A stretch of 64,000 nt of DNA from Lentzea pudingi (GTDB lineage: Bacteria; Actinomycetota; Actinomycetes; Mycobacteriales; Pseudonocardiaceae). The notes under the pieces are model-generated. The model was given only the letters and a program-made list of their open reading frames with translations, did not search any database and was not told the DNA's origin. Below, piece after piece: positions 19,191 through 28,164 of the stretch (positions are counted from its first letter, which is position 1; each line of letters starts with the position of its first letter). The position numbers and the translations under genes were made by a program. The DNA is taken from positions 87,927 through 151,926 of the forward strand of contig NZ_BMNC01000011.1 in NCBI RefSeq assembly GCF_014646255.1, in the 5' to 3' direction.

Positions 19191-19775
19191 TTGAAGCGCA
19201 TGACCGTTCTGCTCACCGCCGTGCTCGCTTCCGTGGCTTTGGCGGGGTGCACGGGCAATCAGACCGGAGGCAACCCGACCACGGCTGCCCCGACCGGCGA
19301 CGGGCAGACGAGCAGCCAGCCCACCAGCGACGCGTCCGGCACTGACCTCAGCATCACCAAGTTCGTCAGCGACCCGTGCGGCATCCTCACCACCAGCCAG
19401 GTCGCGACGCTCGGTTCTGTTCAAGCGCCTCAGGCCGGAACAGCCGAACTCGGACCCAACTGCGTGTGGGACGGCACGGATCCCATCAAGAACTCCACGT
19501 ACGAAATCTCTGTGAGCAAGGGCAAGGACTTCGAAGCCCAGGTCGGGAACGTCAAGAACAACGGAGTCTTCGTCGACAAGAAGCTGGACGGCATCAGGGT
19601 CATCTCCACCGACCAGACGGACGGATCGATCGGCTGCTTGACCTTGATCCGAGCGTCGAAGACCGATTCGGTCGCGGTGCAGATCTCCAGCGCCACGGAC
19701 GAGCGCGCAACGAAGAAGCCCTGCCCTGAGACCGAGCGCGTAGCGCAGCTGATCATCACGAACCTGAAGGGGTAG
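19191..19775 (+). CDS. DUF3558 lipoprotein
   Basis: A 194-residue lipoprotein. The signal peptide ends in the lipobox VALAGC (Cys at about residue 20), followed by a Thr/Ser/Gly-rich spacer. The DUF3558 domain (about 60-190) begins DPCGILTTSQVATLG and contains the typical CVWDG and SIGCLTL segments; these three cysteines recur in the family. DUF3558 lipoproteins are abundant in mycobacteria and Pseudonocardiaceae and often lie beside ESX-related genes. Their role is unknown. The start is either TTG 19191 or ATG 19200. The stop is four bases before the next ATG, so the genes are cotranscribed. Confidence 0.85.
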   Translation: MKRMTVLLTAVLASVALAGCTGNQTGGNPTTAAPTGDGQTSSQPTSDASGTDLSITKFVSDPCGILTTSQVATLGSVQAPQAGTAELGPNCVWDGTDPIKNSTYEISVSKGKDFEAQVGNVKNNGVFVDKKLDGIRVISTDQTDGSIGCLTLIRASKTDSVAVQISSATDERATKKPCPETERVAQLIITNLKG

Positions 19776-19779
19776 CGAG

Positions 19780-21120
19780 ATGGCTGGGGACGAGCCGAAC
19801 ATCACTGGTTTCGCCTTTCTTCCCTTCGCAGGTGGCGAAACGATCTACAAGTGGTTCGAGAACGGCGCAGGGCCGAGCCAGAGCACCTCGCTGATGTCAG
19901 AGGGCTGGCGTGATCTGTCGAGCGGCCACGGCGACGTCGCCCAGCTGATCGAGAAGGCGGTGCGCGACTCCGGTGCCGCCTGGGAGGGCTCCGCCGGCGA
20001 CGCGGCGCGTGGTGGAACTTCACCGCTCGCGACGTGGGCCACGGTCACGGGCGACTCGGCAACTCAGGCGAGCACGACCGCCGACACGGTCGGCAGCGCG
20101 TACGCCGATGCCAAGAACTCGATGTCCAAGCCGCCGACCGTGCCGGACAAGCCGTTCCTGAACGACTACCGGCCGTGGGACACGGACTACGACAAGGCGC
20201 TCGAAAAGAACCAGCAGGTCAGCGAGCAGAACATCCGCGCGTTCAACCAGTACGCGGGTGCTGTCAACGCGAGCATGAGCAACCAGCCGACGTTCATCGC
20301 GCCCACCGCGACCGACGGCAGCGTCCAAGAGGGTCCGCCCGACAGCAAGTACCGGATCGACGAGGTCGGCCCCAACGGCAAGAACCCGCCGCCGATCGGC
20401 AGCAACCCCCCTCCCGGCGGCGGTGACCGCAGCGGTGGCGGGGACACCAACCTGTCCGGCTGGAAGCCGCCGGGCACCGGCGGTGGTGACGACACCGGCA
20501 CGGCTGGCGCCAACGACACCCGGTACACCCCTCCGCCCGTCGACAGCGGCCGCCCGCCTGCCAACATCGGCGTGCCCATCCAGCCGCCGGACGGCGTGTT
20601 CAACCCGAACGACCCGCGCAGGCCCGGCGGTCCGCTCGACCCGAACAACCCCCGCAATCGCCCTGGCGGACCCAACGGGCCTGGTGGGCCTGGTGGCCGT
20701 GGCATCGGCGGGCCTCCCGGTGGGCCCGGTGGTGGTGCCGGTCGCGGTGGTGGCGGCGGCGGTGGTGGTCTTGGTGGGCCTCCCGGTGGACCCGGCGGTG
20801 GTGGCCTCGGTGGTGCCGCGGCGGCCAAGGGCATGGGTGGTCCGGGTGGCATGGGCGGCGGCTTCGGTGGCGCGGCCGGTGTTGCCGGTAGCGGTGCCGG
20901 TGCTGGTGGTGCTGGTGGCTTCGGGCCCGCTGGTGCCGGTGCGGCGGGTGCCGCCGGTCGTGGTGGTGCGGCCGGTATGGGCGCCGGCGGTATGGGTGCC
21001 GGTGGCCAGCGTGGTGACGGCGCGGAGGACTCGGAGCACAAGTCCGCTTCGTACCTGCAGGAGACCGAGGACATCTTCGGTGACGGAACGATGGTCGCTC
21101 CGCCGGTCATCGGCGGATAA
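19780..21120 (+). CDS. Glycine/proline-rich WXG100/PPE-like ESX substrate
   Basis: A 446-residue protein. Residues about 25-180 are helical and resemble a PPE/WXG100 module. GWRDLSSGHGDVAQLIEKAV and GAAWEGSAGDAA (near 66-77) match the helix-W-x-G-turn-helix arrangement, and DKALEKNQQVSEQNIRAFNQY gives the later helices. Residues about 180-420 are low-complexity Gly, Pro and Ala (repeats of GGPGG, GGAGG, GMGG). The end is acidic with Tyr and Phe (SYLQETEDIFGDGTMV). This fits a secreted ESX substrate that needs the EspG-type chaperone encoded next. The long antisense frames here come from the GC-rich repeats. Confidence 0.82.
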   Translation: MAGDEPNITGFAFLPFAGGETIYKWFENGAGPSQSTSLMSEGWRDLSSGHGDVAQLIEKAVRDSGAAWEGSAGDAARGGTSPLATWATVTGDSATQASTTADTVGSAYADAKNSMSKPPTVPDKPFLNDYRPWDTDYDKALEKNQQVSEQNIRAFNQYAGAVNASMSNQPTFIAPTATDGSVQEGPPDSKYRIDEVGPNGKNPPPIGSNPPPGGGDRSGGGDTNLSGWKPPGTGGGDDTGTAGANDTRYTPPPVDSGRPPANIGVPIQPPDGVFNPNDPRRPGGPLDPNNPRNRPGGPNGPGGPGGRGIGGPPGGPGGGAGRGGGGGGGGLGGPPGGPGGGGLGGAAAAKGMGGPGGMGGGFGGAAGVAGSGAGAGGAGGFGPAGAGAAGAAGRGGAAGMGAGGMGAGGQRGDGAEDSEHKSASYLQETEDIFGDGTMVAPPVIGG

Positions 21121-21129
21121 GGGGGAAAC

Positions 21130-21909
21130 GTGCTGCGGAGCAGGGTCGCCATCCCTGTCACGGCGCTGTACCAGGCGTGGCAGGCCGCGGGCCTGCCGAC
21201 GCTGCACCGTGCGTTGCTCGCTCAGGTCGACTTCGACGAGGGACTCCTCGAGTCGGGTGACGTGAGCGAGCTCGAACGGTTGCAGAGGTCGGCGTGGGCG
21301 CAGCTCGAGCAGTACGGGCTCGCGCGCGGCGGGCAGATCCACCCGGATCTGACGAACGCGCTGCGGCTCGTGGTCGAGGCCGGCGTGGAGTACTACGCGT
21401 TCTTCAGCCTGAAGGACGGTCCGCAACAGAGCGTGCTGGTCGTGTCGAACGGTCAGGACGCGCTGCGGATCCTGCTGACGCCGGACCAGCAGTTCGTGCT
21501 CGAACCGGTGCGGCCGGAGGAGGCACCGCAGGCGTTGGTCGGCGCGCTGCCGCCCACGCCGGCGGGCAAGGGCAGTCCGATCACGCTGCCCGAGGAAGCC
21601 CTGCAGCAGAAGCGGCAGCCGTCCTACGAGGACACCGGCTCGTTCCTGCAGCAGAGCAGGCCGACGAGCACGCCGAACGACCAGCTCGTCGCGCAGCTCA
21701 ACGAGATCATGTCGCAGCCGCGCACCGGCGGCGGCCAGGTCTTCTCGGCCAAGCGCGACCACCTGGGCCGCAAGCAGCGGTGCGCCAACCCGCTGACGTA
21801 CATCGACACGCCGAGCGGGCGGTACCTCGCGGCCAAGAGCGACGGCTGGCTGCGGGTGCAGCCGGCGGACTTCGGCACGCTGGCACACATGACCGCCACC
21901 ATGCCGTAG
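21130..21909 (+). CDS. ESX secretion-associated protein EspG
   Basis: A 259-residue EspG-family chaperone. Features are the N-terminal beta region (VAIPVTALYQAWQAAGLPTLH), a middle FFSLKDGPQQSVLVVSNGQDAL strand pair with the EPVRPEEAPQALVGALP helix, and a C-terminal sheet ending RYLAAKSDGWLRVQPAD. EspG proteins bind PPE-type substrates in the cytoplasm and deliver them to the ESX membrane ATPase EccC. The upstream gene supplies the obvious client. No EccB, EccC, EccD, EccE or MycP gene is present, so this is a satellite operon. GTG 21130 is preceded by GGGGGA. A strong terminator follows ten bases after the stop. Confidence 0.88.
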   Translation: MLRSRVAIPVTALYQAWQAAGLPTLHRALLAQVDFDEGLLESGDVSELERLQRSAWAQLEQYGLARGGQIHPDLTNALRLVVEAGVEYYAFFSLKDGPQQSVLVVSNGQDALRILLTPDQQFVLEPVRPEEAPQALVGALPPTPAGKGSPITLPEEALQQKRQPSYEDTGSFLQQSRPTSTPNDQLVAQLNEIMSQPRTGGGQVFSAKRDHLGRKQRCANPLTYIDTPSGRYLAAKSDGWLRVQPADFGTLAHMTATMP

Positions 21910-21918
21910 AGATCGAAG

Positions 21919-21946
21919 GACGTCGGCCGGGTCTCCGGCCGACGTC
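21919..21946 (+). terminator. Terminator of ESX satellite operon
   Basis: GACGTCGGCCGG (21919-21930) pairs perfectly with CCGGCCGACGTC (21935-21946) around the loop GTCT, followed by TTGT. It also lies just beyond the 3' end of the convergent oxidase gene and may serve both strands. Confidence 0.88.
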
Positions 21947-21949
21947 TTG

Positions 21950-23110
21950 TCAGGAGAACCGCAGCGCGTCCGGCCCCAGGTCGGCCGGGCTGCGGTGACC
22001 CGACAGCCCGAGCGTCAGGTCGAAGTCCGCGAGCAGGCTGCGCAGCACGTGCCGCACACCGACCTGACCGCCGTGCGCGAGCCCGTACGCGAAGGGCCGC
22101 CCGACCATCACGGCCTTGGCCCCCAGCGCCAGCGCCTTCACGATGTCGGCGCCGGTGCGGATCCCGGAGTCGAACAGCACGTCCACCTGCTCCCCCACCG
22201 CCTCGACGATCGACGGCAGCGCGTCCAGCGACCCGACCGCGCCGTCGACCTGGCGACCGCCGTGGTTCGAGACGACGACACCGTCCATTCCGTACTCCAC
22301 GGCCTTCCGCGCGTCGTCCGCGTGCTGGATTCCTTTGAGGACGATCGGCCCGTCCCAGTGCTCGCGCAGGAACGACAGCTGGTCCCACGACTTGTCGGTG
22401 CCGGTGAACAGCTGCACCCACCGCAGGATCGCCATCGGCATGTCCTCCTCGGGCGACTTGTGCAGTCCGGCACGGAAAACCGGGTCGCTGAACGGGATCG
22501 CCGTGCCGACACCGCGCAGGAACGGCAGGTACGCCTGGTCCAGGTCGTGCGGCCGCCACGCCAGCGTCCACGTGTCCAGGGTGACGACCAGCGCTGTGTA
22601 CCCGGCCTTGCGCGCCCGGTCCAGCAGCGACGCACACACGTCGGGGTCGTTCGGCCAGTAGAGCTGGTACCAGCGCGGCCCGTCGCCGGAGGCTTCGGCG
22701 ACCTCCTCGATGGTGTGCGAGGAAGCGGTCGACAACACCATCGGCACGCCGAGCTCGGCAGCCGCACGCGCCGTCGCCAGCTCACCGTCCGGGTGCAGGA
22801 TCGACTGCACGCCAACGGGTGCGAGCATCACGGGCGCCGGCAGCTCGGTACCCAGCACCGACACACCCAGATGCCGTTCGGTCGAGTTCGTCAGCATCCG
22901 GGGCACGATCCGGACGCGGTCGAACGCCTCGCGGTTGGCCCGCACGGTGGCGCCCGACCCCGCACCTCCCGCCACGTACCAGAACGGACCCGGTCCCAGC
23001 CGGTCGCGCGCGGACTGCTCCAGCGCGTCCGGGTCGGTGGTGAACGGCGGCACCGCACCACCGAGCCCCTGCAGGTAGATCTCGTTCTGGTACGAGGCGA
23101 AGGAGGTCAT
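21950..23110 (-). CDS. FMN-dependent alpha-hydroxy-acid oxidase (lactate 2-monooxygenase-like)
   Basis: A 386-residue TIM-barrel flavoenzyme. The family signature is SNHGGRQ, with the catalytic His and substrate Arg, preceded by the flavin Lys in GPIVLKGIQ. APVGVQSILHPDGE, STASSHTIEEVAEA and WYQLYWPND are typical of lactate monooxygenases. Length and the relatively long N-terminus (YQNEIYLQGLGGAVPPF) fit the lactate 2-monooxygenase group, which converts L-lactate to acetate and CO2, rather than glycolate oxidase. Other 2-hydroxy acids are possible. ATG 23110 lies 34 bases from the SecDF stop on the same strand, so some readthrough from the SecDF cluster is possible. No dedicated regulator is adjacent. 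Confidence 0.85.
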   Translation of the reverse strand: MTSFASYQNEIYLQGLGGAVPPFTTDPDALEQSARDRLGPGPFWYVAGGAGSGATVRANREAFDRVRIVPRMLTNSTERHLGVSVLGTELPAPVMLAPVGVQSILHPDGELATARAAAELGVPMVLSTASSHTIEEVAEASGDGPRWYQLYWPNDPDVCASLLDRARKAGYTALVVTLDTWTLAWRPHDLDQAYLPFLRGVGTAIPFSDPVFRAGLHKSPEEDMPMAILRWVQLFTGTDKSWDQLSFLREHWDGPIVLKGIQHADDARKAVEYGMDGVVVSNHGGRQVDGAVGSLDALPSIVEAVGEQVDVLFDSGIRTGADIVKALALGAKAVMVGRPFAYGLAHGGQVGVRHVLRSLLADFDLTLGLSGHRSPADLGPDALRFS

Positions 23111-23144
23111 GCCGCCTACTTTGCTACGAAACCGGCAGCACGCA

Positions 23145-25298
23145 CTAGACCCGCGCGGCGGCGGGGCGCTTCTTCGCGACCACCTTCCTGGGCCAGCGCG
23201 ACTCGAGCCAGATCGCCACGGGCGCGGCGGTGACCACTGTGGACACCGTGCCGGCGACCAGACCGATCAGCAGCGCGACCGCGAAGTTCGCCAGTGAGCC
23301 GTCACCGAGCACCAGCAACGCCGCCAGCACGAACAGCACGCCGATGCCGGTGTTCACGGTGCGCGGCACGGTCTGGACGACCGCGTCCGAGACGACGTCC
23401 GGGTACAGCGCCTTCAACCGGGAGCCGCGCAGTTCGCGCAGGCGGTCGAAGACGACGACCGAGTCGTTGACCGAGTAGCCGATCACGGTCAGCAGGGCGG
23501 CGAGGAAGACGCCGTCGGCCGTCTTGCCCATCCACGCGAAGATACCGACCAGCACCAGCACGTCGCTGAGGAGCGCGGCGACCGTGGCGAGGCCGAGTCG
23601 CCAGTCGAAGCGCACGGCCAGGTAGCCGAGCTGCGCGAGGACGGCGATGGCCAGGCCGATCACGGCGTTGCGGCGCAGTTCGGACGAGAGCGACGGGCCG
23701 ATCAGCTCGTTGCTGGACTGGCGGGCTCCGCCGTCGACGGCCGAGGAGACGATCTGCCCCAGCCGGGACGAGGTGGCCTCGTCGATCGGACTGGTGCGCA
23801 GCGACACCTCGTTGCCCGAGGACGAGACGACGACCTCGGAGAACCCCGCGTCGGACAGGGCGGTGCGCACGCGGCCCGCGTCGATCGGGCCGCCCGCGGT
23901 GAAGTCGAGCATGCGGCCGCCGGTGAACTCGACACCCAGGTTCAGGCCCCGCGCGACGAGGCCCGCACCCGCCACGAGCACCACGGCACCCGCGCTGATC
24001 AGCCACAACGACGGACGGCGGTAGAGCAGGACGGACAGCCGCCGGCGGACGAAGCCCAGCGTGTGCAGGCCGCTCAACCGGGGACGACGAGCGACGAACT
24101 TCAGGCCCATGGCCCACACCACCAGCACGCGGGAGAGCACCAGGGCGCTGAACATCGACGCCAGCACACCGATGGTCAGCGTGACGCCGAAGCCGCGGAC
24201 CGGGCCCGTGGCCAGCCAGAACAGCAGACCGGCCGCCAGCAACGTCGTCACGTTCGAGTCGGCGATCGCACTCAACGCGCCGCGGAAGCCGCTCTCGGAG
24301 GCACGCCGGAGATTCGGTTTCCGGGCGTACTCCTCCCGCGCTCGTTCGAAGATCAGGACGTTCGCGTCGACCGCCATGCCGATCGCCAGCACGAAGCCGG
24401 CGAGGCCCGGCAAGGTCAGCGTCGCCCCCACCGCCAGCAGCCCCGCGTACGCGACGCCCGCGTAGCCAACGAGCGCGACGACGGCCAGGAACCCGGCCAG
24501 GCGGTAGGCGAACATGAGGAACAGCGAGGTCAGGGCGATGCCGATGATGGCGGCCTTGGCGCTGGCCTCGATGGCCTCCGCGCCCAGGGTGGCGCCGACG
24601 GTGCGCTGTTCGATCACCTCGACCGGCACGGGCAGCGCGCCGGAACGGATGACGAGCGCGAGCTCCTTGGCCTCCGGCTGGGAGAAACGGCCGGTGATCG
24701 TGGTCGCGCCACCGGCCTGACCGGCGCCGCAGGGCGTATCGAGGCTGACCTCGGGCGACGAGATGGGCTTGCCGTCCAGCACGAACGCGATCTGCCGGCC
24801 GGGCGTGCCGGACGGCTCGCAGGCGGCCTCGCCGGTGACCTTCTGCCAAGTCTTGGAGCCCTCGCCCTGGAACTGGATGTTGACCACGAAACCCGCGCCC
24901 TGCGGGTTGCGCGTGGACTGGGCGTCGGAGATGCCCTCGCCGGTCATGACCGTCTGACCGTTGCGCTGCACGGTGAGCTGCGCGGTCTGGCCGAGGACCT
25001 TCACGGCCTCGGCCGGGTCCTGGACGCCGGGCAGCTCGACGACGATGCGGTTCTCGCCGGAGCGGGCGATCACCGGTTCGGCGACGCCCAGCGCGTCGAC
25101 GCGGCGCCTCAGCACCTCCATCGAACGGTCGGCGGCGTCGGAGTCGCCCTTGGCCTCGAGGACGATCTGGGTTCCGCCACGCAGGTCGAGGCCGAGGCGG
25201 GGATCGGTGGTGAGCAACAGGAATGCGGATGCGACGAGGACCCCGAGCGCTGCGAGAGCACGCAGGAGGAGACCCCGTCGCGCGGTGTCGCGCGACAT
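23145..25298 (-). CDS. secDF: Fused protein translocase subunit SecDF
   Basis: A 717-residue fusion of SecD and SecF, an RND-type export motor that uses proton motive force to pull preproteins through SecYEG. The SecD half has one N-terminal membrane segment (about 12-30), the P1 start LGLDLRGGTQIVLE, the P1 head, and the segment AIGMAVDANVLIFERAREE. The SecF half begins near 430 with GLNLGVEFTGGRMLDF and carries VIGYSVNDSVVVFDRLRE; the conserved Asp residues for proton flow are present in both halves. Most actinobacteria encode separate secD and secF near ruvB, so this fusion is probably a second copy. I chose ATG 25298, with GGAAGG upstream; the open frame beyond it is a shadow. Two related genes lie upstream on the same strand. 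Confidence 0.92.
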   Translation of the reverse strand: MSRDTARRGLLLRALAALGVLVASAFLLLTTDPRLGLDLRGGTQIVLEAKGDSDAADRSMEVLRRRVDALGVAEPVIARSGENRIVVELPGVQDPAEAVKVLGQTAQLTVQRNGQTVMTGEGISDAQSTRNPQGAGFVVNIQFQGEGSKTWQKVTGEAACEPSGTPGRQIAFVLDGKPISSPEVSLDTPCGAGQAGGATTITGRFSQPEAKELALVIRSGALPVPVEVIEQRTVGATLGAEAIEASAKAAIIGIALTSLFLMFAYRLAGFLAVVALVGYAGVAYAGLLAVGATLTLPGLAGFVLAIGMAVDANVLIFERAREEYARKPNLRRASESGFRGALSAIADSNVTTLLAAGLLFWLATGPVRGFGVTLTIGVLASMFSALVLSRVLVVWAMGLKFVARRPRLSGLHTLGFVRRRLSVLLYRRPSLWLISAGAVVLVAGAGLVARGLNLGVEFTGGRMLDFTAGGPIDAGRVRTALSDAGFSEVVVSSSGNEVSLRTSPIDEATSSRLGQIVSSAVDGGARQSSNELIGPSLSSELRRNAVIGLAIAVLAQLGYLAVRFDWRLGLATVAALLSDVLVLVGIFAWMGKTADGVFLAALLTVIGYSVNDSVVVFDRLRELRGSRLKALYPDVVSDAVVQTVPRTVNTGIGVLFVLAALLVLGDGSLANFAVALLIGLVAGTVSTVVTAAPVAIWLESRWPRKVVAKKRPAAARV

Positions 25299-25339
25299 GG
25301 GTGAAAGGACCTTCCGGAGTGGGTTGCTGGAAAAGGGAT

Positions 25340-25663
25340 TCAGCGACCGGAAGGCGGTGAACGAGCGGGCTGCGGGGTCCAGCGGATGCCCTCGGGCGTG
25401 CGGTGCACGCGCCGGGCGAAGGAGACGACGAACCGCAACGGCAGCGCGGGCTTCGCGACGGGCGGCACGTCGGAGGCGACCTGGGCCTGCGGCACCTGGG
25501 CTGCCTGCACGTTGTGCGGCTTGGGCGTCGTGACCGGCAGGTTCGCGAAGTCGTGGCCGTGCCGGACGACGGAACCGGCGGTGACGGGCTCGGCGGGCGC
25601 GGCGACGATGAACAGCTGTCCGAGGAACAGCAGGAACGCGAGCGCGACCGCGTTGCGACGCAT
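25340..25663 (-). CDS. Small secreted or membrane-anchored protein upstream of secDF
   Basis: A 107-residue protein. An N-terminal signal sequence (MRRNAVALAFLLFLGQLFIVAAPAEP) is followed by an extracytoplasmic segment rich in Pro, Ala and Val (VTTPKPHNVQAAQVPQAQV) and a basic C-terminus (SFARRVHRTPEGIRWTPQP). I do not recognise a domain. Its ATG overlaps the TGA of the TPR membrane protein by one base, and its stop lies 41 bases before secDF, so the three genes form one unit. Inference: an accessory or substrate of the SecDF pathway. Confidence 0.72.
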   Translation of the reverse strand: MRRNAVALAFLLFLGQLFIVAAPAEPVTAGSVVRHGHDFANLPVTTPKPHNVQAAQVPQAQVASDVPPVAKPALPLRFVVSFARRVHRTPEGIRWTPQPARSPPSGR

Positions 25664-26613
25664 CACCGCTTCCTGCCTCCACCGACGTAGACGAGCGCTC
25701 CCCCCACGACAGCGCATAACCAGGAAAGCACAAGTGGCTGCATCGTCGTAGCCCCGAAGAACAACGCGACGGTCCAGCCGAGGAGGACCACGGCCGAAAC
25801 CGCGAGCAGCGAGACCGTCACGGCGAGCTTGCGCAGGCTGAAGAGCAGCTTGAACGGACGCAGCCGCAACGCCACGACCAGGCAGCACAGCACCAGCGCA
25901 CCGGTGAAGAACCCCAGGTAGGGCGTCGGCCGGGGCATGCCGGCGATCAACGCCAGTAAACCGCCGCCGATCAGCAGCAACGAGAGCATGCGCAGCGCAC
26001 GCCACACCTGGACCTTGTTCAACTGCAGTTGCACGGGCTTCGTCGAACGCCGCCGTTGCACGGTCGCGAGGTTGGCCTTCGAGTCCGCGTCGGACGGGTC
26101 GAGCTTGATCGCCGACCGGTACGCGTGCTCGGCGGTGCCCCAGTCGCGCATCCGCAGGGCCGCGTCGCCCAGCACCTGGAACGCCCGTGCCTCGGTCGGC
26201 GCGAGCTGCGAGGCGTGCAGGGCCGAGTCGAACGCCTCGACGGCGCCGTCGGGAGAGTCGGCCAGGACCTCGGCGAGCACGACGTAACAACGCCAGTCGC
26301 CGGGCTTGCGCCGCACGGACTCCCGCGCCGCGACCGCCGCCTCCTGGTGCCGGCCGAGGTCGCTCAGGGCCAGCGCCGCGAGTCGCTGAGGCCACGCGGG
26401 CTCGCCGTCGAGCACCATCGCGCGCTTGGCCGAGTCGAGCGCCTGGTCCGCCTCACCGAGGTCGAGGTGGGCGGCGGCGAGCCGGCACCACGCCTCGGCG
26501 TGCCGGGGGTTCGCCGCCACGAGGGGCCGCAACAGGTCGATCGCCTGCCGCGGCTTCCCCGAGGCGGTGAGGTCGGCGGCACGCAGGAGCACCGCTGTCA
26601 TCGGCTCGGACAC
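25663..26613 (-). CDS. TPR-repeat protein with C-terminal membrane domain
   Basis: A 316-residue protein. Residues 1-185 contain about five TPR units; characteristic positions are seen in AEAWCRLAAAHLDLGEADQA and ARAFQVLGDAALRMRDWGTA. Residues about 205-310 hold four hydrophobic segments (RMLSLLLIGGGLLALIAGM, LGFFTGALVLCCLVVALRL, VSLLAVSAVVLLGWTVALFF and PLVLSWLCAVVGGALVYVGG). The TPR domain is thus held at the cytoplasmic membrane face. It is the first gene of the unit that leads into secDF, with a one-base overlap to the small secreted protein. A scaffold for membrane assembly or export is inferred. Confidence 0.82.
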   Translation of the reverse strand: MSEPMTAVLLRAADLTASGKPRQAIDLLRPLVAANPRHAEAWCRLAAAHLDLGEADQALDSAKRAMVLDGEPAWPQRLAALALSDLGRHQEAAVAARESVRRKPGDWRCYVVLAEVLADSPDGAVEAFDSALHASQLAPTEARAFQVLGDAALRMRDWGTAEHAYRSAIKLDPSDADSKANLATVQRRRSTKPVQLQLNKVQVWRALRMLSLLLIGGGLLALIAGMPRPTPYLGFFTGALVLCCLVVALRLRPFKLLFSLRKLAVTVSLLAVSAVVLLGWTVALFFGATTMQPLVLSWLCAVVGGALVYVGGGRKR

Positions 26614-26678
26614 GCCGCACAGTGTGACAAAGCGCCTCCGGCCCCCGAACGGGTGACCTCAGCGGGCGTCCCCGGTGC

Positions 26679-28109
26679 TCAGCCGGTGGGCTCCCCGAAC
26701 CAGCGCCTCAGCTCCCCCTCCAGCCCTTCCTGGTCCTCGCCGGCCCACGCCACGTGCCCGTCGGGCCGGATCAGCACGGCGGGCGCGTCCAGGTCCTCGC
26801 TGACGTCGACGACGTGGTCCACCCGGTCCGCCCAGCCACCGGCGGACAGCGTCCCCGCCTGGTCGAGCAGGATGCCCCGACCGGCGTGCATCTGCGAGTA
26901 CAGCCCGCCGCGCTTGAGCGCGAGGTCCCCGATCCGACGCCCGACCAGGTCGTTCTCCGACCCGAGGTCGTACCGGACCGAGACCGCGATGATCTTCTCG
27001 ATCAGGTACCGGTTGACCTCCTCGAACTGCACGAGCTCGGTGAACACCCGCCGCACCGCCTGCGGACCGGGCTCGACCTTCATCAGCTCGATCTGCGCGC
27101 GGGTGTTGTTCAGCACCTCCTCGGCCACGGGGTGCCGTTCGGCCTCGTAGGTGTCCAGCAACCCGTCGGGAGCCCGGCCGCGCACCGCCGCCGCGAGCTT
27201 CCACCCGAGGTTGAACGCGTCCTGCACGCCGAGGTTGAGCCCCTGCCCACCGGTCGGCGGGTGGATGTGCGCCGCGTCGCCCGCGAGGAACACGCGGCCG
27301 GAGCGGTAGCGCTCGGCCTGCCGGGTGGCGTCGCCGAACCGGGACATCCACCGCGGCGAGTGCACGCCGAAGTCCGTCCCGGCGACCGCGACCAGCTGCC
27401 TCTTGAAGTCGTCGAACGACGGCATCACGGCGCGGTCCTCGTTCACCCCCTCCGCCGGCACGATGACGCGGTACGTCGCCGTGCCGCCCATCGGGCCGAT
27501 GCCGAACCGCTTCTGGGTCTTGCGGACCTCCAGCATCAACGGCATCGCCTCCTCCCACGGGATCCCGATCTCCATCTCGCCGAGCAGCGTCTCCACCCGC
27601 GACGGCTCGCCGGGGAAGTCGATGCCGACCAGTTTGCGCACGGTGCTGCGGCCGCCGTCGCAGCCGACCAGGTACCGGGCCCGCAACGACGTGCCGTCCG
27701 CCAGTTCGACGGTCACGCCCTCGCCGTCCTGCGACAACGCCGAGACCGTGCTGCCGCGCCGGATCTCGGCACCGGCCTCGGCGGCGTGCTCGGTGAGCAG
27801 GCGGTCGATGTTCGGCTGCGGCAGGCCGAGGACGACCGGGTACTTCGTGCCGAGCTTCTCCGGCGCGGGCCTGTCGATGCCCGCGAAGAACCCGGCGAGC
27901 GGATGGGTCGTGCCCGCCTCCAGGAACCGGTCGGCGATGCCGCGCTGGTCCAGGATCTCGATGCTGCGCGCGTGCATGCCGAGCGCCCGGACGACCTTGG
28001 TCGGCTCGGGGTCCCGTTCCAGCACCACCACGCTCACGCCGTGCAGCCGCAACTCGCCAGCCAGCATCATGCCGGTCGGTCCACCGCCGGCGATGATGAC
28101 GTCGATCAT
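26679..28109 (-). CDS. rox: Rifampicin monooxygenase (RIFMO)
   Basis: A 476-residue class A flavoprotein that hydroxylates and linearises rifamycins and so inactivates rifampicin. The FAD motif is IIAGGGPTGMMLAGELRLHG at residues 5-24, then HARSIEILDQRG, the DG motif LVGCDGGRSTVRKL, and GDAAHIHPPTGGQGLNLG. The C-terminal thioredoxin-like part has GRGILLDQAG and LIRPDGHVAWAGEDQ. The protein matches my recollection of Nocardia Rox over its full length, including WMSRFGDATRQAERYRSGRV. GGGGAAG lies upstream of ATG 28109. A palindrome at 28165-28193 in the promoter region fits a rifamycin-associated element, so drug induction is probable. Confidence 0.92.
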   Translation of the reverse strand: MIDVIIAGGGPTGMMLAGELRLHGVSVVVLERDPEPTKVVRALGMHARSIEILDQRGIADRFLEAGTTHPLAGFFAGIDRPAPEKLGTKYPVVLGLPQPNIDRLLTEHAAEAGAEIRRGSTVSALSQDGEGVTVELADGTSLRARYLVGCDGGRSTVRKLVGIDFPGEPSRVETLLGEMEIGIPWEEAMPLMLEVRKTQKRFGIGPMGGTATYRVIVPAEGVNEDRAVMPSFDDFKRQLVAVAGTDFGVHSPRWMSRFGDATRQAERYRSGRVFLAGDAAHIHPPTGGQGLNLGVQDAFNLGWKLAAAVRGRAPDGLLDTYEAERHPVAEEVLNNTRAQIELMKVEPGPQAVRRVFTELVQFEEVNRYLIEKIIAVSVRYDLGSENDLVGRRIGDLALKRGGLYSQMHAGRGILLDQAGTLSAGGWADRVDHVVDVSEDLDAPAVLIRPDGHVAWAGEDQEGLEGELRRWFGEPTG

Positions 28110-28164
28110 GGAGTCTTCCCCATTTCCCCAGGTAGATCACGTTGGCTGGGAAATGATGAAGTAC

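Noticed and set aside
20020..21888. 622-codon open frame on the - strand opposite the ESX operon
   Set aside because: Thr/Gly/Arg repeats mirror the Gly/Pro codons of the sense gene; no domain or ribosome site.
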